The notes below the pieces were generated by a model. It was not told the DNA's origin, did no database searches, and worked only from the letters and a program-made list of their open reading frames with translations. A DNA stretch of 44,885 bases, from the NCBI GenBank assembly GCA_944387505.1, contig CALXFG010000015.1, forward strand, positions 1 through 44,885, written 5' to 3'. Positions 17,736 through 29,700 of this stretch are shown here, one piece after another. Made by a program: the position numbers and the translations under genes. Source of the DNA: an uncultured Clostridia bacterium (GTDB taxonomy: Bacteria; Bacillota; Clostridia; TANB77; CAG-508). The number at the start of each line of letters is the position of its first letter. The first letter of the stretch is position 1.

Positions 17736-18182
17736 TTATTCTGAAATAACATCAACTCTTAGTTTTCCCACTACACCTTCGAATAATTTTATTTCAATAT
17801 TGTGAACACCAAGTGTCTTAATGGTTTCTTTTAAGTCAATTTTCTTTTTATCTACCTCAATACTATATTGCTTTGCTAATTCTTGAGCAATATCTTTACT
17901 AGAAACGCCTCCAAAAATCTTTCCGTTTTCTCCTGCTTTTACTTTTATTTTCAATAATATTTTTGATAGTTTATCTGCTGTTTTCATTGCTTCTTCTTTT
18001 TCTTGATCTTTTTGATATTTTGCAGAATCTTGTTTTGATTTTAATTTTGCCATATTCTCTTTATTTGCCTCTACTGCTAAATTTTTAGGAAATAAAAAAT
18101 TTCTTGCATATCCATCTGATGCATTAATTACTTCATCTTTCTTTCCTACCCCTTTTATATCTGCCTTTAAAATTACTTTCAT
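17736..18182 (-). CDS. rplI: 50S ribosomal protein L9
   Basis: A 148-residue two-domain ribosomal protein. The N-terminal 23S-rRNA binding part is MKVILKADIKGVGKKDEVIN and DGYARNFLFPKNLA, followed by a long charged helix (about 40-75) and a C-terminal alpha/beta domain (KIFGGVSSKDIA onward). An AGGAGG site precedes ATG 18182. It keeps the usual place before dnaB, but two foreign-looking genes now separate it from gdpP. Confidence 0.96.
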   Translation of the reverse strand: MKVILKADIKGVGKKDEVINASDGYARNFLFPKNLAVEANKENMAKLKSKQDSAKYQKDQEKEEAMKTADKLSKILLKIKVKAGENGKIFGGVSSKDIAQELAKQYSIEVDKKKIDLKETIKTLGVHNIEIKLFEGVVGKLRVDVISE

Positions 18183-18219
18183 TTATCCATTTCCTCCTAT
18201 CCAATACTTAATATTGTTC

Positions 18220-19110
18220 TTATTTATCATATTCTATCTCTTTTTTTCCATAAATCCTGTCTATCTCTTTTACATTTTCAGCAAATTTTTCTAATATAGG
18301 TACAGTTAATTTTATGGGATTACTTGTTAATTTTCTTAATTGTTCTTCATCTTTATTTATTAAACATTTCATGACTTGTCGTACTTCTTCGCACTCAAAT
18401 TGAAGTCCTAATAATTTCATTGCTGCTTCTAGTTGACTTTGTGGCATATCTATTCCATTCCATCCACAATAATTTCTTAGATTTTGTAAGAATTTATTTG
18501 TTGAATAAAAACAATTTTCATATACTGTATCTTCTGGCATTTCATCACTATTAAATGTAAATTCACATGTTTCACCATCTACTGTCCATGTTAAATATCT
18601 GTATTCCCTTCTCTTTAACATATCAATACAATAATCCAATCCTTCATGTGCATTCAAAATATCTTCGATTGTATATCTTACAGCTCTAAATCTACCAATA
18701 CAATCTTCTCCATCAACTATCCTGTATCTTTTTGCATATGCATATTTATGCGTTATTGGTAAAAAATCATCTAATTGCTTTTCTTCATGAATCATTGCAT
18801 GTATTAGAAAGTTTTTTTCACTTGTAGAAATATTATGATTTACAGGTCCAACTAAACAACTATAATTTACCCCTATTTTTTCTGTTGATAATTTTTGAGT
18901 TAATCCTATCAAGAAATTCTCAAAGTCTTGTAATTGTCTTGGTGTGACTTTTGTTGATACAGCTCTTATATCATAGTCATTGTCTGCCCTTTCAATATAA
19001 TCGTCAAATGCCATAGATCCTGCTACAAATATTGATTTTATATTTTCATCATTTTTAAAATATCTTTTAAATTCATTATCTACTGCTCTTGCTATTTCTT
19101 TAATTGTCAT
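18220..19110 (-). CDS. Nucleotidyltransferase-fold protein
   Basis: A 296-residue protein with a polymerase-beta-type nucleotidyltransferase motif: GS at 31-32 (FVAGSMAFDDY) and the acidic pair D45-Y-D47 (ADNDYDIRAV). These match the G-S ... D-x-D metal and nucleotide site of the superfamily. A helical domain follows, with NLRNYCGWNG. The third catalytic Asp is not obvious. It could be a stand-alone transferase of the resistance or signalling type; substrate unknown. It starts at ATG 19110 behind GGAGATG, 12 bp after the phosphodiesterase-like gene, so they form a pair. Confidence 0.65.
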   Translation of the reverse strand: MTIKEIARAVDNEFKRYFKNDENIKSIFVAGSMAFDDYIERADNDYDIRAVSTKVTPRQLQDFENFLIGLTQKLSTEKIGVNYSCLVGPVNHNISTSEKNFLIHAMIHEEKQLDDFLPITHKYAYAKRYRIVDGEDCIGRFRAVRYTIEDILNAHEGLDYCIDMLKRREYRYLTWTVDGETCEFTFNSDEMPEDTVYENCFYSTNKFLQNLRNYCGWNGIDMPQSQLEAAMKLLGLQFECEEVRQVMKCLINKDEEQLRKLTSNPIKLTVPILEKFAENVKEIDRIYGKKEIEYDK

Positions 19111-19122
19111 AATTTACATCTC

Positions 19123-20253
19123 CTATTTTCCAAAAACTATTAATGGTATTTCCATTTCTTCTTTAGTAATCCCTGCATGATATGTTTTAAATTTTTTACC
19201 ATTTTTATCATAAAGTAAACATACATCTTTTGTAGCAACAGCAATATAATCACTTATATTATCATTAATTGTACTATGTATTAGGTTTTTTCCAAAAAGT
19301 TGATTTTGTAAAATCTCTTCCTTTGAATAAATCCTAAAACTATTTCCATATAACTGTAAAAATTTCTTTCTAAAATATTCTTCATCTACACCATCTTTTA
19401 ATTTCATAGCACATGCCCTAGATTCTATAGCAGTTGTCCTTGCTAACATATCAAACAATTCTTCATTTTCGCTTAATATTTCGTATCTACATTCTATATG
19501 TCCATGGTCTGCAATAGCTATTACTATAGTTTCTGATGGTAATTTTTTACACAAATTTTTTGTTGCATTATTTATTTTAATCATTTCTTCTTTAACATTT
19601 ACACTGTCAAAACCTTCATTGTGTAATATTTTGTCTGGATTGACATAATAGGCATAAATGAATTTTTTGTTTATGCTATTAGCACATATTTCATGTATTC
19701 TGCTACTTATTTCTTCTAATGTATTACATGGATGTTTTTCATCAAAAGGCCAAACGATATATGCTTCATTAGATGTTTCTTCATTTATTCTTTCTATAAT
19801 AGTTTTATATCTCATTTCTGGTCTTTCTTTCACTTTATGCTTTGATGGAATGTTAGTATCTTTAACAACATTCATATATACAGAAACAGTTTCATTATCA
19901 TCTTTAAAAAACATATCCCATCCTAACCATCCATGTTCACTTGGTTCTAATCCTGTTAAAACACTTGTAGTTGCTGCTACTGTAGTTGCTGGGAATATTG
20001 AAGAAAAGTTACAAACTTTATTTTGAATCATAAAATCTTCTTTTGACAAATACTTGTCTAATATGCTACTTCCCATACCATCATATAAAAGTAGAATAAT
20101 ATTTTTATATTCTTTTTGTTGTAATTGGTCATCCAATTCTTTTAATGTATTATGTTTTGTTTTACAATTCATTTCCTTTAAAATTGAATTGCTCAAATTT
20201 ACTAGATTTCTATCTTCTATAGGTAACATCACTTCAAATTCTAATTGTTTCAT
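19123..20253 (-). CDS. Alkaline-phosphatase-superfamily phosphodiesterase/pyrophosphatase
   Basis: A 376-residue protein of the type I phosphodiesterase/nucleotide pyrophosphatase group. The metal Asp is D58 in LLYDGMGSS, and the nucleophile Thr is T90 or T91 in FPATTVAATT. YVNPDKILHNEG and ADHGH supply further metal ligands, and TYHAGITKEEMEIPLIVFG closes the fold. There is no signal peptide, so it is probably cytoplasmic. The start is ATG 20253, six bases behind AAGGGTG; an in-frame GTG at 20262 overlaps that site. It forms a two-gene unit with the nucleotidyltransferase-like gene, which suggests related making and breaking of a phosphoester, but that is inference. The gdpP remnant ends 38 bp upstream. 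Confidence 0.8.
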   Translation of the reverse strand: MKQLEFEVMLPIEDRNLVNLSNSILKEMNCKTKHNTLKELDDQLQQKEYKNIILLLYDGMGSSILDKYLSKEDFMIQNKVCNFSSIFPATTVAATTSVLTGLEPSEHGWLGWDMFFKDDNETVSVYMNVVKDTNIPSKHKVKERPEMRYKTIIERINEETSNEAYIVWPFDEKHPCNTLEEISSRIHEICANSINKKFIYAYYVNPDKILHNEGFDSVNVKEEMIKINNATKNLCKKLPSETIVIAIADHGHIECRYEILSENEELFDMLARTTAIESRACAMKLKDGVDEEYFRKKFLQLYGNSFRIYSKEEILQNQLFGKNLIHSTINDNISDYIAVATKDVCLLYDKNGKKFKTYHAGITKEEMEIPLIVFGK

Positions 20254-20290
20254 CTTTTTCACCCTTATTAATATTTTTTAAAACAAGGCA

Positions 20291-20596
20291 TTAATTTTCT
20301 ATTTCTGAAAAATATTCATTAATTCTATTGATTAATTCTTGTTTGGTTTCTTCCATTGTCATTCCCTCTACTTGTGCACCAGCTAACGTGATATGTCCGC
20401 CACCACCTAGTTTTTCTAATATAACTTGTACATTAATGTCTCCTATTGACCTTCCACTAATACAGATTTTATTTCCTACTTTTCCCATAACAAATGATGC
20501 TGTTATATCACTGATTGTTAATAATTCATCTGTTGCTTTTGCGCATATTAAACTCGTTTCTTTGTCTTTCCTTTCATAGGTTGCAATGGCAATGTA
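20291..20596 (-). pseudogene. Detached 3' end of gdpP (about 100 codons)
   Basis: This matches the last part of the intact gdpP (35171-35475) at roughly 90% DNA identity by eye, without gaps until its last few bases. The encoded residues TYERKDKETSLICAKATDEL... to FSEIEN differ from GdpP at only five of about 98 positions, and it keeps the DHHA1 motif GGGGHITLAGAQ and the same stop. It lacks everything upstream, including the DHH catalytic part, so it cannot be a working phosphodiesterase. A 65-residue frame from ATG 20488 exists but has no convincing ribosome site. Homology stops exactly where a family A palindrome starts (20597). Its position ahead of the rplI-side genes suggests it is the original gdpP tail. 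Confidence 0.9.
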
Positions 20597-20627
20597 TGTC
20601 GCATTGGGTTCGTTTGTCTGTGCGACA
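20597..20627 (+). repeat. Family A 31-bp palindrome at the gdpP-remnant boundary
   Basis: TGTCGC, 19 nt (ATTGGGTTCGTTTGTCTGT), GCGACA. It is nearly identical to the copy at 37284-37314 (two spacer differences). It begins immediately after the last base with gdpP homology. Confidence 0.9.
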
Positions 20628-20692
20628 TTTTCTCTGTATGGTATATTTTACATCATTTTTTCACTTTTTTCAACTAAAATTTGTAAAAATTA

Positions 20693-20742
20693 GGACCATT
20701 GGGGTCCATTGGTACCGGGTCCGTTTGGCCCCACCGCACATT
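20693..20742. repeat. Degenerate GC-rich palindrome related to family A
   Basis: GGACC-ATTGG-GGTCC (20693-20707) is overlapped by TGGGG (20700-20704) ... CCCCA (20729-20733). The inside contains GGGTCCGTTTGG, close to the GGGTTCGTTTGTC core of family A. It is a GC island in AT-rich DNA. Confidence 0.6.
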
Positions 20743-20777
20743 AAAAAGGCCTTTACTATTTTAGTAAAAGCCTTTTA
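20743..20777 (-). terminator. Terminator of the giant surface-protein gene
   Basis: On the minus strand, AAAAGGCTTTTACT pairs with AGTAAAGGCCTTTTT, then TTTTTAAT. It begins 11 bp after the stop at 20788. Confidence 0.85.
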
Positions 20778-20787
20778 TTTTATCCTG

Positions 20788-23700
20788 TTAATTTTCTTTT
20801 TTCTTGTAGGCAACGAATAGTCCTATGTTAACTGCTAATATAATTGATAATACCATCGTGATACTAGCTGTTAAGATGATTCTACCATTTGTGTCTAATC
20901 CTGTTGCTACTGTTATTATCATCTTTGATGTTGAGTGGTTATCGTCTTTATTGACATCTTCATATCCTGCTGGGTTGTTTTCTCCTGTTAAGATAACTAA
21001 GTTTTCTTTTTCTCCAAAGTTTTCTTCTCCTTTATTCCATCTTAGTACTATTTGAATTTCCTTGTATTCTCCTGGTTGAATGATGTTATCTTTTAGGGCA
21101 TCTGTCACAAATGTTCCATTTCTTTCTTCCCAATAAATATCATTGTCTTCTTGATAATAGCTATATCCTGCTGGGATAACTTCCACAATTTCTCCTGCTG
21201 TTCCTTCTATTTCTCCTGTATTGGTTACCCTAATTTTATATGATACTTTTACATCAGCCGTATCTGCTTTACTTCTATGGATGTCTACTACATACATTTC
21301 ATCTTTATTATTGATATTTCTTGCTCCTTGGCTGATTCCGTTTACATTAACATTTGATACCCATTTATCTATACTTAGGTTGAATATCTGTTTTTCATAA
21401 TAGTAGATAACTGTAATTTTCTCTTTTTCCATTGTTCCTTTATAGTTTTCTGTTCTTTCTACAAAGTTATAATATGGAATATCTTTTACTGATGTCTCAT
21501 AGTCATCTCCTATTAATCCCTCTAGCGTTTCACTTGGTGCTATTTCATATTCTGTTCCTTTTTCTAAGTATTTGACTTCGACTTCTGCTTTTCTTGCATA
21601 ATAGTATTTTACTACTATTTCTTCTTCTGTCATTTCTCCTGTACTATTTGATGGTTTTTCTACAAGCTCATATCCGTCAAATTCTTTTTCTTCTGTCTCA
21701 TAGCTATCTCCTATATGTCCCTTGTTTTCTTCTTCATCTAGTTTTTCTCCTGTTTGCTTGTCTATATACTCTACTTTTACTTTCGCTTGTTTGATATAGT
21801 AGTAGTTTACTACTATTTCTTCTTCTGTCATGGTTCCTTTTGCATTTTCTGGTAGCATATTGTCTCCTTCTGAATCTATCTCTACTAAGTCATATCCTTC
21901 AAATTCTCTTGATGGGATATCATATGGATCTCCTACATTTCCTTCATGCTTTTCAGTTGCTAATTTATTTCCTGTTGTGATATCTATATGATTTTCTATG
22001 ACTCCTCCTGCTACCTTTTTGTAGTAGTATATAACTTCTATTTCTGTATGATAGGTTCCGTCTGGATTTTTGGTTATTACCATGGTTCCTGTTGCATTTT
22101 CTGGTGTTTTTACTAGATTGTAGTCTTCTATTTCTTTGGCTTCTGTTTCATATTTATCATTTTCATGTCCTTCTATGATTTCTTCCTCTGCCAATACTTC
22201 GTTATCTGTTGTATCTTCTGGTGTATCATCTTCTTCTAAGTATTTTACGATAACTTTTGCTTTTTTGATATAATAGTATTTTACTTCAATTACTTCATCA
22301 CGTTTCATTTCTCCTTCTGCGTTGTCTGGTAATCTACTATTTCCTTCCTCATCTTCTGTTACTAAATCATATCCTTCAAATGCTTTTGATGGTATGTTAT
22401 ATGCGTCTCCTTCATTTCCTTGATGTTCTTCACTATATAACAATTCTCCTGTGATGTCGTCAATATGTTTTTCGATAACTCCTGCTGATACATGTGCATA
22501 ATAGTATATAACTACTTGCTCTCCTGTTTTATCCATAATGATATTTGGTTCTTCTGGACTTTCTACTAATACATATCCTTCAAAGTCTTCTGGATGTGTT
22601 TCAAATAGATCTCCTACTTTTCCTTCTTTGGTTTCCTCTTTTAGGATTTCTCCTGTTTCTCTATCTACATGTTGTACAGTTGCTTTTGTGTTTTGTGCAT
22701 AGTAGTAGATAACTTCTATAACATCTTTTGTCATTTGTCCACTTGTGTTTTCTGTATCTTTTACAAATGTATAATTATCTATTTCTTTTTGCTCTGTCTC
22801 ATAGTCTAATCCTTCATATCCAGAAATGACTATTTCATCTGCTAACACTAAGTTATCTGTATTATCGTCTGGTGTATCATCTTGTTCTAAGTATTTTACA
22901 ATAACTTTCGTGTTTTGTGCATAATAGTAAATAACTTCGATTGGATCTTTTGTCATGGTTCCTTCTGTGTTTTCTGTATCTTTTACCCATGTGTATCCTG
23001 GTATATCTTCTTTTACAGTTGTGTAATCTTTTCCAACATATCCATCAATCATTACTTCTGGTAGTAATACTGTATTATCACTATTATCATTTGGTGTATT
23101 ATCTTGCTCTAGATATTTTACGATAACATTCGTATTTGGAGCATAGTAGTAGATAACAATAATTTCATCTCTTTGCATTGTTCCTTCTAAGTTGTCTGTT
23201 GTTGCAACTAAGGTATATCCTGAAATTTCTTCTTCGACTGTTGTATAGTCTTTTCCTTCATATCCTTCAATTGTAACTTCTTTAGCTAATACCTTGTTAT
23301 CTGCTATATCTTCTGGTGTATCGTCTTGTTCTAAGTATTTTACAATGACCCTTGTATTTTTTGCATAGTAGTAAATTTTTTCTTGTGGTTCTGGTGTATA
23401 TATACCTGTTTTTTCTTCTGGTTCTTTCACCAAAGTATATCCTTCTATGTCTTTTTTATCTTCTGTTACATCAAATGGATCTCCTATAATTCCTTCTTTT
23501 GTTTTTCTATCTGATATCTCTTCTCCTGTATTGATATCCACATATTTTACCTCAACTGTTGATGGGATTTTTGTCATTGTATTTTTTATAATAGCTTCTT
23601 TTTCATCTATTGTTCCTACCTTATCTGTTACTTCTCCTATTTCTTTTTCATAGTTGAACAAGTCATTTTCCATTACTTCTTCTTCATCTACTGTATACTT

Positions 23701-26700
23701 AATTTCTTGTCCATTATCATCATATTTTGGTAAATCTACAAATGTAGCTGACCATTCCTCATCTTTTGTAACCACTGCAGAGTTAACCACTGTTTCTCCA
23801 TCTTTTACTTCCAATCTGATAGATACTGGTCTCTTCTCATAGGCATTGTCGTAGTCTATCCATTCTTTATACACTGTTATACTAATAGTATCTGTTGGTT
23901 TTGTAAATGTATTGGTAATGGTTGTTCCTTCTACTTTACTTGTATAGAAATATAGGTCTCCTGTTATTTTTTCTTCTTCCTCTACTGTGTAGTTGATAAT
24001 ATCATTATTCTCATCATATTTTGGTAAATCTTTAAATGTATATGTCCAAGTGTTTTCAGTTACTGTATCTGCTGTTTCTTCACTTAGTTCATATATTTGA
24101 TTGTCTTGTCCATTTGCTTTTAGAATAACTATGACACTTTCTGGTCTTCTTTGGGCTTGTATTGCATTATCTTCCCAAATCTTTGTCACTGGTACATCCA
24201 CTTTTGTTGTATCTTGTGTAAATGTATTGATGACTGTGGTTCCTTCTATTGATTTTCTATAGAATTGTAGGTCATTACTATTTACCTCTGTTTCATCTAC
24301 TGTATATACAATTTCTTGTCCATCTTCGTTGTATTTTTCTACATCTGTAAATGTGTATTGCCATGTGTTTGTATCTCCACTAACGGCATTTGATACATTC
24401 ACTTCTTGTTCTTTTACTGTTGCATTTCCATTTTTCAATTGTAACTTAATGCTTTCTGGACGTTTTCCTGCTTTGTCATTACTATCATTCCATACTTTTG
24501 TTACCGTTACTTCTGTTACATCATTTGGTTTTTCAAAAGTATTCGTTATCGTTACTTCTTTCGTGTTTTCGCCTGTGTTTTCCACAGTTCCTACACTAAT
24601 TGTGTAGAAATGTAAATCTCCTGGATTCTTTTCTTGCTCTTCTACTGTGTATTGGATTTCATTTCCTTGGCTATTGTACTTTTTCAAACCTGTAAATGTA
24701 TGACTGTTTTCTGTTGCCGTATTTAGTTCATATGTATCGATAACCTCTTCTGGATTTTGATTATCTGCATTTTCTGCCTTTACATTAATCACAATCGTTT
24801 CTGGTCTTCTTTGGGCTTGTATTTCGTTGTCGTTCCATACTTTATTCACCGTTAATTCGATTCTTTCATCTGGTACTGTAAATGTATTGGTGATTGTGTA
24901 ACCACTTGTCATATCTCCTGTAATGCCATCATTTGTATAGAATTTCAAGTCATCTGCATTTACTTCTGCTTCAGATGCTGTATATACAATTTCTTGTCCA
25001 TTCTCATCATATTTTGGTAAGTCTGTAAATGTATATGTCCAAGTGTTGGTGTCTCCTCCATTAGCATTATCTACATTAACGACTTGTTCTTTTACAACAC
25101 TTTCTCCGTTTTTTACTTGTAATTTAATGCTTTCTGGACGTTTTCCATTTGCATCATTGTTATCATTCCATACTTTGTTTACAGTTACCGTTGTTGTATC
25201 ATCCGGTTTTACAAAGTTATTTCTGATAGTTGCTTGATGATCTTCTACTGTTACAGGATTTTCTTCTGCTTCATAGAATTTTAGGTCTCCTTCTGTCTTT
25301 TCTCTTTCCTCTACTGTATATTCAATTTCTTGTCCATTGTCATCATATTTTTGTAATCCATCAATGATAATTGACCATTGATTTGTTGTTCCTTCTACCA
25401 TATCGTCTTTGGTAATTTCGACTGTTTTTACTTCTTGGTCTCCGTTTTTTACCACTAATGTTAGACTTTCTGGCCTTCTTTGGGCTTGTGTTTCATTATC
25501 ATTCCAGATTTTATTAACAATAATGCTAATTTCATCGTCTGGTCTTGTAAAGGTGTTTGTAATCGTTGCTTGTTTATGGTCTTTTTCACCTTCTACATCT
25601 GTTATTTCACTAACACTTGATGTATAGAAATGTAAATCTCCTAATGTTTTTTCTTGTTCTTCTATTCTATAGTTTATTTCATTTCCTTCACGATTGTATT
25701 TTGGTAAATCTGTAAATGTATGGCTTGTTTCTCCTTCTTTTACTTTTAAGTCGTAGCTTTGTACAACTCTATCATCTTCTCCAATGACATTGATGGTTAT
25801 CACGTCTGGTCTTCTTTGTGCTTGTGTTTCATTATCTTCCCATACTTTATTGACTGTAATATCCATTTTAAATTCTGTATTGGTTGTTGCTGTATTTGTT
25901 ACCTCTTCACTTGTTTTATCTGGAGTAAATAGTTTTACTTTTCCAGATACATTGTTTTCTATGGTTTCTTTTGATACATCCATATTTAGATATACCACTT
26001 TGATTGTTTTACTAATTTCAATATTTCCACTTTCAGGTGTTGTATATGTATCAATTCCATTTACTAATTCTACCCATGTAATGGTTTGATTTTCTTCATC
26101 ATATGTTCCACCATTTAAGCTAGATTTTGCTACATCGATTTTATATGGTAATGTATCGACAATTGTTACTTGTGCTTTTCCTATGTAGTTTTCAATGTTT
26201 GTTGTATAGGTAATTCCATATTCGATTTCTGCTTTTGGAGTATCAATACTTGATGTTGCTGTTTTAGAAATATTTTGATTTGTTACATTTGGATCTACCA
26301 ATCTATATTCATAGGTAACTTCTGTTAAGGTATCTACCATTGTTCCTTCCCAGTTGTCTGTTCTGGTTACATATTCATAATTTGCTGGTATTTCTTGACT
26401 TACTTCTGTTGTATAGCTATCTCCATATTTTCCTGTTCCATTTGCTGGAATTACAACATCTGGTGCAATTTGTTCTTTTGTGTCTGTGTCTATATGATGT
26501 ACGATGACACCTGCTGAGTCTTTGACTTTATAGTAGTATGTAACAACGGTTTCATTTTCTGTTAGTGTTCCTGTTGGATTTCCAGAAATACTTACTAACT
26601 CGTATTTTTCATCTATTCCAGTTGCCATACTTGTTGTATATTCTGAACCTCTATCTCTTTCTTCATTGATTTGATAAGCTTCTGAACCTGGTACAATCTC

Positions 26701-29700
26701 TTCTGTTCCTTCTATATAGTGATGTACGATGAATTTTGCAGGTGACTGTTTATAGAAGTAGATAACTTCTTGCACATCTTCTGTAAACTCACCACTTGCG
26801 TTGCTTGGTAATTCTTCCATTACCACTTCATAACCTTCTATATCTTTTGGTGCAGTTGTATAATTATCACCAATTTCTCCTACTAATGTTTCATCTTCTG
26901 CCAATGATTCATATGGTTCTGTTGTTCCATATTTATAGTGATGAACAATGACTGTTGAAACTGAATTACTAAATTGTACAACGACATGTTTATCACTTGT
27001 CATATTAACAAATTTATCTAATATGACACTTCCATCCTCTTCTGGTACAAATTCTATTTCTTCTCCATTTACGGTGATTTTTAGAATTTGGTATCCCTCT
27101 TCTGGTGTTATGACAATTTCTTTTGTACTATCTGATCCATCTTCTACAATTTCATATGGATTGTCAGCCGTTGAGCCTTGTCCTGATATACTTCCTCCTT
27201 CTCCTTCTACTTCTGTTGTGATTTTGTATTCTTTTTTATAGTTTTCTACAGTTAATTCTTGTTGTTCTGGGATTTCGGCTGAGATGGTGTTTTCTTGGAA
27301 TTTGGCAATTTGAGCTACATTGACACTATTTACTGTTGTACGTCCAACTTGAATATATTCTGTTTCATTGTTTAGTGGTTTGGTTACTGCTGCATATATC
27401 CCTTTATAGCTATATTCTATATTTAATTCAGCATCTAACTTATATGTATAATTAGCACCATTTAATATGTATCCATTGTCATTTGTATTGCTAATTTTAA
27501 CATTTCCTTGATATTCATGAGCATCTATTTGTTTAAAATTTTCAAACAAACCATCTTGGTTATATTTTATTAAAAATATATTATATCCTGGTGTACTTAC
27601 TTCTATTTCTTTGTTGTCTATAGTTTCTTCTGCTGGAATAATCATGGAGTTCGTCCAAACGCTTCTTATAGCAACAATATATCCACTATTTTTAGTATTA
27701 ATTACATCAAATCCATCAGCACAAAATTGATTAATAACATTAGCTGTACCCACTTTACCATTTTCGTTAAATTTTATAACAATTAATCCTCCACTTCCAT
27801 CTGTAATGGTTTTTATTATGGATTCATTTTTTTCAGTATCTTCTGCATTAATTGTAAAATCTCCCGGATCCACTCTACCAATAGCCACATACTCTCCATT
27901 AGATAAGCTTTCCACTCTCATAAATCCCTTTTGATTATTATATGTTAAAGCAATAGTTCGAATCCATTCTATTTTATCATCACTATTATATTTTAATATA
28001 ATTCCGTTTTGAGCACCTGTTACAGTAATATCTATAGCCATGCCATCAGCAGTATCTTCTGCCGGTATTGTCATATTAGCATTTACAAATCCTACTATAA
28101 CATAGCCATCTTCTGATTTAGAAATAGCATTGAATTTTTCAATACTTGTATTACTCAACTTGTTGACTTTGATAATTTTACCATCTTCATTAAATATGAT
28201 AGCCATAGCATTATAATTAGTATTTGCATTTGTTACTTGTATAGCTTCGTTATTTACAGTATCTTCTGCAGGTATTGTTATATTTCCACAATAATATCCA
28301 ACTGCTATATATTTATCATCAACTTTCTCAATGTCATTAATTACATCTCCATTGTTTGAACCTATATTGCTAATCCATTCTATTTTTCCTTCTGCATTAT
28401 ATTTTGTTATAAGGGCATCAGATTGTCCATTACTTAATAAATCAATGTCTTCCCCTGTTGATGTTTGTTCTCCATCAATATGTAATTTTCCTGTCATTTG
28501 TCCTACTGCAATTTGTCCACCATCACTTGTTGCAACTGCTGAATTATATTGTGAACTACTACTTACTTCACTTGATGCATATTCTACTAATCCATCACTG
28601 TTGTATATTAAGGTTGTGTTTCCTAATAACTCAACATCTTGACCTAATGTTGTTTGGTCACTTGGTATTATTGCTTTGACTGTTAGATATACTTGTACTA
28701 GGTATCTGTTGCTTGGTAATTCTGTAACTGATTTTATATTTGCATCAGTTTCCTCAGCAATACTACCAAATTGTCCTGCCCATTCTACCTTATTATCTTT
28801 ATTAAATTTTAAGACAAGATAATCTCTTGAGCCATTACTTGAAAGTTGTATTTCTTGGTTAGAGGCTGTTTGGTCTGCTTTAATACTACTAGCATTATCA
28901 TTAAATCTACCTACTTGAATATATCCATCATCTTTTGTTTCAGTTGATTTCACTGCGTGAGAAGTATAAGTTCCTGTATTATATCCTTCTGCCCACTCTA
29001 TCTTGCCATTTTCATTATATATAATATTGCAACTATTTCCCGATATACTCATACTTTTTCCATCTTGAGTTTGATCTGCTGATATCTCTAAAGAACCAGT
29101 TGCTAAATACCCATTTACAATATACTTATTTTCATTATTTACATCTATTGTATTAAATTTTTCGTTACTCCATGTTCCTCCTGGATATCCTACCCACTCT
29201 ATAAGACCTTCCTGATTATATTTTATTATAAATGGATCATTGTTTCCTGCGTTGGTTAATATTATTTCTTCGCCATTTACTGTTTCTTCAGTAGGTATTA
29301 TTAAATTACTTGTTAAAAAGTATCCTACAACTATAATATTACCATCTTTATCTACCTCAAAATCATTGATTTTATCTTCTGCATCTCCTCCTATACTTCT
29401 AGCCCATTCCACTTTATGTTCTGAGTTATATTTAATTAGTATAGCATCAAAGCTACCTCTACTTTCAAATACTATTTCTTCATTATTTACTGTAGCTTCA
29501 GCAGGGATCGTTTTTGTTTCACTAAAGTTTTCAATTTCCACAAATCCGCCATCACTTGTTTCTTTTATATTTATTTGTCCTGGATTTGTTACCCTATCCG
29601 TCAATTCTATATATTCATTTAATAAGTTTCCAGAATCATTATATTTTATATGAATTTTAGTAGCCCCTTTTGCTCCTGAAACCACATATTCATTTGAATC

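Noticed and set aside
20291-20488. A separate 65-residue protein gene
   Set aside because: It is the tail of a broken gdpP copy whose homology continues upstream of the Met; no convincing ribosome site.
20788-20910. LPXTG sortase signal at the end of the giant protein
   Set aside because: The region before the last membrane helix (VATGLDTNGR) has no LPxTG-type pentapeptide.
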